Assembly: GCA_017407375.1 (NCBI GenBank)
Contig: JAFQWT010000220.1
Span: forward strand, 1 to 5,614
Reading direction: 5' to 3'
DNA: 5,614 nt
Origin: Clostridia bacterium
GTDB lineage: Bacteria; Bacillota; Clostridia; Oscillospirales; CAG-272
Of the stretch, positions 1 through 5,483 are shown piece by piece (within the stretch, counting starts at the first letter, position 1; each line of letters starts with the position of its first letter). The position numbers were made by a program, and so were the translations under genes. The notes under the pieces were generated by a model, which saw only the letters and a program-made list of their open reading frames with translations, made no database searches and was not told the DNA's origin.

Positions 1-383
1 ATGTAGCCCACCGCCGCCCGCGGCACGGCGGCCAGCATGCGGGAGACGCCTGCCTCGTCAAGGAACAGCACCAGCGCCTCGGTCTTGGCGGTGACGGTGG
101 TGGGGAAGCCCTCCCCATTCCCAAAGAGGGAGGAAACGCCGAAGATCTCGGCAGGGCCAAGCTCCTTGTGGATCACGCGGCGATGCTCGCCGCCCCGCGT
201 GACGGAAAGCGTGCCCTCGGCCACAAGGCCGACGGCGGCAAAGGGGGCACCCGCCCTTACCACAGCGGCGCCCTGGGGGTAGCGGACGGCGCGCGGGTCA
301 AGGGCCAGGAAGGCCGCCTCCTTTTCACTATCGGTCAGGTCGCGGGCCAGGGTGCAGTGCCAAAAGGCGTCCTTTTCGGTCAT
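1..383 (-). CDS. Crp/Fnr-family transcriptional regulator, N-terminal effector domain (partial, C-terminus beyond left edge)
   Basis: An open minus-strand frame begins at ATG 381-383 and stays open to the left edge, giving 127 codons. The translation starts MTEKDAFWHCTLARDL and reads as a cyclic-nucleotide-binding-type beta-barrel: YPQGAAVVRAG (35-45), the glycine of VAEGTLSV (54-61), then HKELGPAEIFGVSSLFG (72-88) and the TTVTAKTEALVLFLD strand (95-109). This order is typical of Crp/Fnr proteins. The glutamate and Arg-Ser pair with which E. coli CRP binds cAMP are not apparent, and there is only one cysteine (C10), so neither cAMP binding nor an FNR-type iron-sulfur cluster is supported in the visible part; the ligand is unknown. 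The C-terminal helix-turn-helix domain is outside the window. The start is fixed by a GGAGGAG ribosome site (388-394). The gene is divergent from cdaA and has its own consensus promoter and a palindromic operator, which suggests autoregulation. Confidence 0.86.
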   Translation of the reverse strand, partial: MTEKDAFWHCTLARDLTDSEKEAAFLALDPRAVRYPQGAAVVRAGAPFAAVGLVAEGTLSVTRGGEHRRVIHKELGPAEIFGVSSLFGNGEGFPTTVTAKTEALVLFLDEAGVSRMLAAVPRAAVGY

Positions 384-387
384 AGGG

Positions 388-394
388 CTCCTCC
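388..394 (-). promoter_or_regulatory. Ribosome binding site of the Crp/Fnr gene
   Basis: The minus strand reads GGAGGAG, four bases before ATG 383. It is a near-complete anti-16S match and decides the start of the regulator gene. Confidence 0.85.
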
Positions 395-396
395 GT

Positions 397-414
397 TTGT
401 CTCATTTGAGACAA
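397..414. promoter_or_regulatory. Palindromic operator over the transcription start of the Crp/Fnr gene
   Basis: Two perfect 8-base arms, TTGTCTCA and TGAGACAA, are separated by TT. Written as half-sites it is TGTCT-N6-AGACA, the same 5-6-5 geometry as the CRP consensus TGTGA-N6-TCACA, differing at two bases of each half. The site touches the last base of the minus-strand -10 box and covers the expected start point near 407. A bound dimer would block initiation or promoter clearance, which fits negative autoregulation by the adjacent Crp/Fnr protein. The palindrome and its placement are seen directly; the identity of the binder is inferred. Confidence 0.75.
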
Positions 415-442
415 TTATAACAAACAAAAGGCCCCTTGTCAA
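414..442 (-). promoter_or_regulatory. Consensus sigma-A promoter for the Crp/Fnr gene
   Basis: On the minus strand the -35 box TTGACA (437-442) and the -10 box TATAAT (414-419) are both perfect consensus and are separated by exactly 17 bases (420-436). Transcription should start near 407, giving a leader of about 24 bases that contains the GGAGGAG ribosome site. So strong a core promoter for a regulator gene normally implies repression, which matches the palindrome over the start point. Confidence 0.9.
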
Positions 443-494
443 GCCGTTTTGTGAAAATATAGGGGGAAAAGACGGGGGAAGTTGCGTTTTTCTC

Positions 495-523
495 TTGCGC
501 ACGGTAATAATATGTGTTATAAT
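495..523 (+). promoter_or_regulatory. Extended -10 sigma-A promoter for the cdaA operon
   Basis: The -10 box is TATAAT (518-523), preceded by TG one base upstream (515-516), which makes an extended -10 element. A weak -35 box TTGCGC (495-500, three of six consensus bases) sits 17 bases upstream. Transcription should start near 530, leaving a leader of about 55 bases before the cdaA ATG at 586. It is the best plus-strand promoter in the divergent gap, and is likely to drive cdaA and the two genes overlapping behind it. Confidence 0.75.
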
Positions 524-541
524 AAGCTGTATCATTATTAC
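504..541. repeat. Inverted repeat flanking the cdaA -10 box
   Basis: GTAATAAT (504-511) and ATTATTAC (534-541) are perfect 8-base inverted arms separated by 22 bases. Together they bracket the -10 box and the predicted start point. The arms could be the two halves of an operator or a weak RNA/DNA stem. The region is very AT-rich, so chance is a real possibility. No regulator is assigned. Confidence 0.4.
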
Positions 542-585
542 ACTTTTTGCCCGCACCGCACCTCGGAGCGGGGGAATGGAGCCGT

Positions 586-1473
586 ATGAATCTTCTGACC
601 ATGGCTACACCGGCGGACGGGGGGCTTTTCCGCAGTCTCTTTGCCTTCCTCGGTCGTCAGTTTTCGTCGATGAGCGCCTTTGACATCGTGCGCTCGGTGC
701 TTGACGTTCTTCTCCTTTCGCTGATCCTTTACGTGGCCGTCCGCTTTCTTTGGGACCGCCGCGCGGGCAAGCTCCTGATGGGTCTTGCCATCTGGCTCAT
801 TGCCCTGTTGCTTTCCCGCACCCTCAATTTCTACGCCGTTGGTACGATCCTTGAGCTGATCTCCGAGGCGGGGATCCTCGTTTTGGTGCTCATCTTCCAG
901 CCCGAGCTGCGCGATGCCCTGGAGAAGCTTGGCGGTGAGCCGCTGAAGAACTTCAAGAATTTCTCGGGCGACACGCGGAACGAGGCCACCGTGGAGGGCA
1001 TCAACGCCATTTGCGAGGCGGCCACCGACATGGCCCGCACCAAAACGGGGGCGCTCATCGTTATCGAGCGGTCAACAAAGCTTGGTGACATCATCCGCTC
1101 GGGGGTGGACGTGGACTCCAAGCTCACGCCCTACATACTGAAGAGCGTGTTCTTCCCGAACTCGCCCCTGCATGACGGGGCCGTGGTCATCCGCAATATG
1201 CGCGTTTGCGCGGCGGGCTGCCTCCTCCCCCTGACGCGCCGTCAGGACGTGGACCCGAACCTTGGCACACGCCACCGCGCCGCCCTCGGCATGAGCGAGT
1301 CGTGCGATGCCGTCATCATCGTGGTCTCGGAGGAGACGGGGACCATTTCCCTGGCCTACAACCGCACGCTGACGCGTGATTTCACCTCGCAAACGCTGAA
1401 GCTCCGTCTCTCGGAGATCCTGCTCAGCACCCACGGCAGTATTGCACCCAAAAAGGAGGAAACGGAAGAATGA
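586..1473 (+). CDS. cdaA: Diadenylate cyclase CdaA, membrane-bound c-di-AMP synthase
   Basis: This enzyme condenses two ATP into cyclic di-AMP, the messenger that governs potassium and osmolyte balance and cell-wall homeostasis in Firmicutes. The 295-residue protein has three predicted membrane helices (about 38-57, 62-79 and 85-104) followed by the family-typical IFQPELRDALEKLG (103-116). The cytoplasmic DisA_N/DAC domain (about 135-275) contains both catalytic motifs: DGA in SPLHDGAVVIRN (193-204) and RHRAALG (229-235). The length is slightly above the usual ~275 because of about 20 extra N-terminal residues. I chose ATG 586 because TGGAG (577-581) and a GGGG(G)AA stretch lie just upstream; a TTG at 547 is in frame but has no comparable ribosome site, and ATG 601 lacks one too. 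The stop overlaps the next start by four bases (ATGA), implying translational coupling. Both catalytic motifs are intact, so the enzyme should be active. Confidence 0.97.
   Translation: MNLLTMATPADGGLFRSLFAFLGRQFSSMSAFDIVRSVLDVLLLSLILYVAVRFLWDRRAGKLLMGLAIWLIALLLSRTLNFYAVGTILELISEAGILVLVLIFQPELRDALEKLGGEPLKNFKNFSGDTRNEATVEGINAICEAATDMARTKTGALIVIERSTKLGDIIRSGVDVDSKLTPYILKSVFFPNSPLHDGAVVIRNMRVCAAGCLLPLTRRQDVDPNLGTRHRAALGMSESCDAVIIVVSEETGTISLAYNRTLTRDFTSQTLKLRLSEILLSTHGSIAPKKEETEE
1454..1459 (+). promoter_or_regulatory. Ribosome binding site of the CdaR-like small gene
   Basis: AGGAGG lies inside the end of cdaA, ten bases before ATG 1470. The in-frame ATG at 1476 would be 16 bases away, so 1470 is the better start. 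A full consensus site argues that this 60-codon frame is truly translated. Confidence 0.8.
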
Positions 1474-1652
1474 AAATGAAGAGGAAGCTGCGCCGTTTCT
1501 TTCTGCGCTTTAACCCCTGGCTCTATCTTGTATGCCTTCTTCTGGCCGCCATCATCTGGTGTGGCACCATGTACGTGAACGACCCCGACGGCCTGCGTGA
1601 GGCGGAGCCCGCGGTGGCGGTGGCCGCCCTGACCGTGCCGGCCTCCGTATGA
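1470..1652 (+). CDS. Small single-pass membrane protein, apparent minimal CdaR (YbbR-family N-terminus only)
   Basis: The 60-residue product has a strongly basic N-terminus (MKMKRKLRRFFLRF), one membrane helix (about 16-36, PWLYLVCLLLAAIIWCGTMYV) and a short tail with VNDPDGLREAEP (36-47). Its position directly after cdaA and the pattern basic segment, hydrophobic helix ending in a Trp-containing stretch, then an N-x-P-type turn match the N-terminus of CdaR (YbbR family), the membrane partner that modulates CdaA. Normal CdaR proteins continue with several extracytoplasmic YbbR repeats over several hundred residues; here the frame stops where the first repeat would begin. The DNA downstream is fully used by the next gene, so this is not a simple frameshift. 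It overlaps both neighbours by four bases and has an AGGAGG site, so it looks like an expressed gene. The link to CdaR rests on context plus the N-terminal pattern; it could instead be an unrelated small membrane protein. Confidence 0.6.
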   Translation: MKMKRKLRRFFLRFNPWLYLVCLLLAAIIWCGTMYVNDPDGLREAEPAVAVAALTVPASV

Positions 1653-3250
1653 CCTTCCTTTACAGTGGCCTCTCGGTAACGCCTGACACCGACCGTGGGG
1701 AGGTCCTGGCCGAGGTCCGCACCCGTCTTGCCCGCCTTGGCGCCCTGCCGCAGGGTGCGGAGCTTTCGGTCTACCGCCGCTCGGTGGATGCCCGCAAGCG
1801 GCGGGACGTCCGCCTTGTGTTTACCGTGGCCGTCACGGGCGATTTCTCAGAGCGCGATGCCTCGCGCCTTGAGCGGGCGGGGCTCACCCGCCTCCTTGAG
1901 GAGATGCCCGCGCCCGCCCTCGGTCATGAGCCGCTTACGGCGCCCCCCGTGGTGGTGGGCACCGGCCCCTGCGGCCTTTTCGCCGCCCTTTTGCTGGCGG
2001 AGGCGGGGTATGCCCCCCTTGTCCTTGAGCGCGGCGGCGGGGTAGAGGAGCGCCGTGAGGCCTACGCCCGCTTCTGCCGTGACCGCGTCCTTGACCCCAA
2101 TACCAATATCCAGTTCGGCGCCGGTGGCGCCGGCACCTTTTCGGACGGAAAGCTTGTCACCCGTGTCAATGACCCGATGACGGCTTACGTCCTTTCGCGT
2201 TTTGTGGAGTTTGGCGCCCCGCGGGAGATCCTGACCGAGGCGCGCCCGCACGTGGGGACCGATCTCCTTCTCGGTACGGTATCGGCCATGCTCCGCCGCA
2301 TTGAGGAGGCGGGTGGCCGCGTTTTGTACCATACGCGCTTTCTCTCGCCCGTGATGGCGGGCACGCGCGCGGTGGCGGCCCTCACCGACCGCGGGGAGAT
2401 CCCCTGCGGCGCCCTTGTCCTTGCCATTGGCCACTCGTCGCGCGATACCTACCGCGCGCTTCTTGACGGCGGCTTTGCCGTGCGGCCCAAGCCCTTTTCG
2501 GTCGGTGTGCGTATCGAGCACTTGGCCGAGGACGTGGATAAGGCCCTGTACGGCGACTTTGCCGGGCACCCCGCCCTTGGCCGCGCCGCCTACAATTTCT
2601 CCGCCGATACCGACACGCGCGGCGTTTACACCTTTTGTATGTGCCCCGGCGGCACGGTCGTTGCCGCCACCAGCGAGGAGGGGGGCGTTGTCGTCAACGG
2701 GATGAGTGAGCACGCCCGTGACGGTCGCAATTCCAATGCCGCCCTTGCCGTTTCGGTCTTTTGTGAGGATTACGGGAATACTCCGCTTGGCGCCATCGAC
2801 TTCCAGCGCCGCATTGAGCGGGCGGCCTTTGCCGCCGGCGGCGGGCGCTATGCCGCCCCCGTCACCACGGTCGGGGATTTTCTGGAGGGGAAGCGCGGCA
2901 CCGCGCCCTCCCGCATTTTGCCCACCTATATGGAGGGGGAGGGCGTGACGCTCTCCTCGCCCTCGGACTATCTTCCCCCCTTTGTGACCGCCGCCCTTGC
3001 GCGCGGTATTCTGGCGTTTGACCGCCGCCTTTCGGGCTTTGCCGCCCATGATGCCGTCCTTACGGGGGCGGAGACCCGCACCTCGGCCCCTGTGCGCCTT
3101 CTGCGCACCGAGCTCCGCACGGCGGAGGGGACCGACAACCTTTACCCCGCAGGGGAGGGCGCCGGCTATGCCGGCGGCATCACCAGCGCCGCCCTGGACG
3201 GGCTCCGCACGGCACTTGCGATCCTATCGCGCTACCGTCCGTGCCTTTAA
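1649..3250 (+). CDS. FAD-dependent oxidoreductase, COG2509-type (uncharacterised dehydrogenase family)
   Basis: A 533-residue cytoplasmic flavoprotein. An N-terminal region of about 95 residues carries the family signature YRRSVDARKRRDVRLVFTV (42-60). A Rossmann FAD site follows: VVVGTGPCGLFAA (101-113) with the three glycines at 104, 106 and 109, and acidic E127 after the second strand (LVLERG), expected to bind the ADP ribose. Further conserved stretches are NTNIQFGAGGAGTFSDGKL (151-169), ALVLAIGHSSRDTY (255-268), FCMCPGG (329-335) and the C-terminal FAD segment LYPAGEGAGYAGGITSAALDG (498-518). The family is widespread in anaerobes, but I know of no established substrate. ATG 1649 overlaps the preceding stop by four bases and has no good Shine-Dalgarno site, so translation probably depends on coupling to the small gene upstream. 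I recall, without being able to check, relatives of this family near cdaA-cdaR-glmM in Clostridia. Confidence 0.92.
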   Translation: MTFLYSGLSVTPDTDRGEVLAEVRTRLARLGALPQGAELSVYRRSVDARKRRDVRLVFTVAVTGDFSERDASRLERAGLTRLLEEMPAPALGHEPLTAPPVVVGTGPCGLFAALLLAEAGYAPLVLERGGGVEERREAYARFCRDRVLDPNTNIQFGAGGAGTFSDGKLVTRVNDPMTAYVLSRFVEFGAPREILTEARPHVGTDLLLGTVSAMLRRIEEAGGRVLYHTRFLSPVMAGTRAVAALTDRGEIPCGALVLAIGHSSRDTYRALLDGGFAVRPKPFSVGVRIEHLAEDVDKALYGDFAGHPALGRAAYNFSADTDTRGVYTFCMCPGGTVVAATSEEGGVVVNGMSEHARDGRNSNAALAVSVFCEDYGNTPLGAIDFQRRIERAAFAAGGGRYAAPVTTVGDFLEGKRGTAPSRILPTYMEGEGVTLSSPSDYLPPFVTAALARGILAFDRRLSGFAAHDAVLTGAETRTSAPVRLLRTELRTAEGTDNLYPAGEGAGYAGGITSAALDGLRTALAILSRYRPCL

Positions 3251-3268
3251 GACGTATTACATAGGAAG

Positions 3269-3284
3269 GCGATCGAAAGATCGC
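3269..3284 (+). other. GAAA-tetraloop hairpin in the leader before recJ
   Basis: GCGATC (3269-3274), GAAA (3275-3278) and GATCGC (3279-3284) form a perfect 6-base stem closed by a GNRA tetraloop. It occupies the 48-base gap between the flavoprotein gene and recJ and ends four bases before the AGGA ribosome site (3288-3291). No T-run follows, so it is not an intrinsic terminator. It could affect mRNA stability, processing, or recJ translation. Confidence 0.55.
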
Positions 3285-3287
3285 AAC

Positions 3288-3291
3288 AGGA
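3288..3291 (+). promoter_or_regulatory. Ribosome binding site of recJ
   Basis: AGGA lies seven bases before ATG 3299. It is weaker than the other sites in the window but correctly spaced. It supports ATG 3299, which leaves the usual short N-terminal lead before the conserved KWVLRD segment. Confidence 0.6.
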
Positions 3292-3298
3292 ACATACA

Positions 3299-5476
3299 AT
3301 GCATAAGAAAAACGGAAAAACACTGAAAAAATGGGTGCTCCGTGACCGCGTGACAGAGCGTGAGCTGCCCCTTGTCCGTGCCATCTCCGAGGAGCTTGGC
3401 ATCGGCATGGTCGTTTCGCGCCTGCTCTACAACCGCGGCTACCAAACGCCCGAGCGGGCCGCCTCCTTTCTGCGCCTGGAGACCGAGATCCTTTGCGATC
3501 CCTTTCTCCTTGACGATGCCGAAAAGGCGATCGAGCGCGTCCGCCTTGCCATTGAGCGGGGCGAGAAAATCACGGTCTACGGTGACTACGACGTGGACGG
3601 CGTGACCGCCGTTTGCACCCTCCTTCTGTACCTCCGCTCCCAAGGCGCCAAGGCGGATTACTATATCCCCAACCGCTCGGGCGAGGGGTACGGCGTTTCC
3701 TGCGCCGCCATCGATGCCCTCCACCGCGCGGGTACCTCGCTCATCGTCACGGTGGACACGGGCGTGACCGCCACCGAGGAGATCGCCTACGCCAAAACGC
3801 TGGGCATCGACTTTGTGGTCACCGACCACCACGAGTGCCTGCCGACCCTCCCGCCCGCCGTGGCGGTTCTGAACCCCCACCGCCCCGGCAGCCGCTATCC
3901 CTTCTGTGAGCTTGCGGGCGTTGGCGTGGTCTTCAAGTTCATTCTGGCGTACGAGGAGACGGTCAGCGGTGACAGCCGCGCCGCGTGTGCGCGCCGCATT
4001 TGTGAGAAATACGCCGATCTTATCGCCATCGGCACGATCGCCGACGTGATGCCGATCCGTGAGGAGAACCGCCTGATCGTCAAGGAGGGGCTCCGCCGCC
4101 TCGATACCTCGCCCCGCATCGGCTTTTCCGCCCTTTGTGAGAGCGTGCGCTCCTCGGGGAAGGGGGATGGCAAAAAGCCCGCCAAGCAGACAAAGATCAC
4201 CTCGGGCTTTATCGGCTATACCATTGCCCCCCGCCTGAACGCGGCGGGCCGCATCCGCAGTGCCTCCCTGGCCGCCGAGCTTTTCCTGACCGAGGAGCCC
4301 GCCCGTGCGGAGGCCTTAGCCGAGGAGCTGTGCGAGGCCAACCGTGAGCGCCAGGCCGAGGAAAACAAGATCATGGCCGAGGCCTACGAGAAGATCGAAA
4401 GAGAGCACGACTTTGAAGACGACCCCGTCATCGTCCTGGCGGCGGACGGCTGGCACCACGGCGTCATCGGGATCGTTGCCTCCCGCATTACCGACCGTTA
4501 CGGCCTGCCCTGCATCCTCGTTTCCTTTGACGAGGCGGAGAAGGCCGACAGTGACGTGGGGAAGGGCTCGGGGCGGAGCGTCAAGGGCCTTAACCTTGTC
4601 GATGCCTTGGTCTATGCCTCGGATACCCTTGTCAAGTTTGGCGGGCACGAGCTGGCTGCGGGCCTTTCGGTCACGCGCGGCAACCTCCCGCTCTTTCGCG
4701 AGAAGATCAACGAGTACGCGCGGGAAAAGCTCCGCGAGGAGGACCGCATCCCCACCATGGAGGCCGACTGTGAGCTTTCGCTCTCCGACCTTTCGATGTC
4801 GCTCTGCGAGGAGCTGGGGATCCTTGAGCCCTACGGCGTTGAAAACCCCGTGCCTACCTTTGTCCTGCGCTCGCTGACCGTCCTTGAATGTGCCTCGATC
4901 AGCGGGGGCAAGCACACGCGCCTCCTTCTGGGTGACGAGCATACCGCCTTCACGGCGATGTGCTTCTCCATGCCGCTCTCCGAGCTCGATCTTTTCGTCG
5001 GTGACCGCGTGGACGTGATGTTCAACCCCGACATCAACGAATGGTGCGGCCGCCGCTCGGTGCAGCTCATCGTGCGGGACATCCGCCTCAGCGACGGGGA
5101 CGTCCGCCTCTTTGATGAGGCGCGGGAGCGCTACGAGGAGATCCGCATGGGCGGTGCCTTTACCGAGGAGGAGAACGTCCTGCCGAGCCGTGAGGACTTT
5201 GCCGCCGTTTATACCCTTGTCCGCCGCACGGTCCGCGCGGGGGGTGAGGTGCTGACCCACCGTGCGCTGCTCTCTCAGCTTTCGGGCTACACGGGGAGCA
5301 TCGGTTACGTGAAGCTCAAGTTCATCATTCGCATCCTCCAGGAGCTGAACCTTCTCGGCATTGAGGAGGTCAGTGAGGAGGTCTACCGCTTCCGTCTGCA
5401 ATACTCCCAGACCAAGACCGACCTGGAAAAATCCAATCTTTTACGTCGCCTGCGCTCCCAGATGAAGCAGGCGTGA
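3299..5476 (+). CDS. recJ: Single-stranded-DNA-specific exonuclease RecJ
   Basis: RecJ degrades single-stranded DNA 5' to 3' in recombination, mismatch repair and base-excision repair, using divalent metal ions in the cytoplasm. In the 725-residue protein the DHH phosphoesterase domain shows VYGDYDVDGVTA (93-104) with metal-binding aspartates 96, 98 and 100, DTG (153-155), VTDHHE (174-179) with the eponymous DHH at 176-178, IGTIADVMP (244-252) and YTIAPRLNAAGRI (307-319). The DHHA1 domain follows with DGWHHGVIGIVASRI (383-397), GSGRSVKG (423-430) and KFGGHELAAG (446-455). An OB-fold region (about 485-600, containing YGVENPVPTF) comes next. A further C-terminal region of about 125 residues resembles the extension of long Firmicutes RecJ and distinguishes it from the 577-residue E. 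coli form. All recognisable catalytic residues are present. A basic, low-complexity loop (287-298, GKGDGKKPAKQT) interrupts the DHH domain. A close DHH/DHHA1 relative such as GdpP or NrnA is excluded by length and domain order. Confidence 0.97.
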   Translation: MHKKNGKTLKKWVLRDRVTERELPLVRAISEELGIGMVVSRLLYNRGYQTPERAASFLRLETEILCDPFLLDDAEKAIERVRLAIERGEKITVYGDYDVDGVTAVCTLLLYLRSQGAKADYYIPNRSGEGYGVSCAAIDALHRAGTSLIVTVDTGVTATEEIAYAKTLGIDFVVTDHHECLPTLPPAVAVLNPHRPGSRYPFCELAGVGVVFKFILAYEETVSGDSRAACARRICEKYADLIAIGTIADVMPIREENRLIVKEGLRRLDTSPRIGFSALCESVRSSGKGDGKKPAKQTKITSGFIGYTIAPRLNAAGRIRSASLAAELFLTEEPARAEALAEELCEANRERQAEENKIMAEAYEKIEREHDFEDDPVIVLAADGWHHGVIGIVASRITDRYGLPCILVSFDEAEKADSDVGKGSGRSVKGLNLVDALVYASDTLVKFGGHELAAGLSVTRGNLPLFREKINEYAREKLREEDRIPTMEADCELSLSDLSMSLCEELGILEPYGVENPVPTFVLRSLTVLECASISGGKHTRLLLGDEHTAFTAMCFSMPLSELDLFVGDRVDVMFNPDINEWCGRRSVQLIVRDIRLSDGDVRLFDEARERYEEIRMGGAFTEEENVLPSREDFAAVYTLVRRTVRAGGEVLTHRALLSQLSGYTGSIGYVKLKFIIRILQELNLLGIEEVSEEVYRFRLQYSQTKTDLEKSNLLRRLRSQMKQA

Positions 5477-5481
5477 GGGTG
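5475..5481 (+). promoter_or_regulatory. Ribosome binding site of rel, overlapping the recJ stop
   Basis: GAGGGTG begins inside the recJ TGA stop (5474-5476) and ends two bases before ATG 5484. It resembles the GGAGGTGAT anti-16S sequence with one change. The overlap suggests that ribosomes finishing recJ reinitiate on rel. Confidence 0.65.
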
Positions 5482-5483
5482 AT

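Noticed and set aside
556..571. Short GC-rich near-palindrome (CCGC...GCGG) in the cdaA leader, close to a CUCG-capped hairpin
   Set aside because: Only four base pairs, a mismatch and one or two further pairs; such matches are common at this GC content and there is no second element to suggest a riboswitch. The roughly 55-base leader is too short for a c-di-AMP (ydaO-type) riboswitch.
547..585. In-frame TTG start for cdaA, 13 codons upstream of ATG 586
   Set aside because: No Shine-Dalgarno site lies ahead of TTG 547, the extra residues do not resemble CdaA N-termini, and TGGAG is well placed for ATG 586.
168..683. Plus-strand open frame running across the Crp/Fnr gene, the promoters and the start of cdaA
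   Set aside because: It covers both divergent promoters and the operator, lacks recognisable protein features, and conflicts with the better-supported genes on both sides.
2117..2135. GGCGCC-rich self-complementary stretch inside the flavoprotein gene
   Set aside because: It encodes the conserved glycine-rich FGAGGAGTF segment; the symmetry follows from GGC/GCC codons and needs no other explanation.
1847..3049. 400-codon minus-strand open frame opposite the flavoprotein gene
   Set aside because: It is antisense to a well-supported FAD-dependent protein, its composition is rich in Gly, Ala, Arg and Lys with no recognisable domain, and long shadow frames are expected in high-GC DNA.
3218..3230. 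Small GCGAT-CCT-ATCGC hairpin at the end of the flavoprotein gene
   Set aside because: Five base pairs with a three-base loop, inside coding sequence and not followed by a T-run; too weak to call a terminator despite sharing GCGAT with the hairpin before recJ.
4316..5401. 361-codon minus-strand open frame opposite recJ
   Set aside because: It is a shadow of recJ: no recognisable motif, no promoter or ribosome site seen, and the plus strand encodes a complete conserved enzyme.
3299..5476. Possibility that the DHH/DHHA1 protein is a c-di-AMP phosphodiesterase paired with CdaA
   Set aside because: GdpP has membrane helices, PAS and GGDEF regions, and NrnA/DhhP proteins are about 320-340 residues. 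This 725-residue protein has the RecJ domain order with OB-fold and C-terminal extension.
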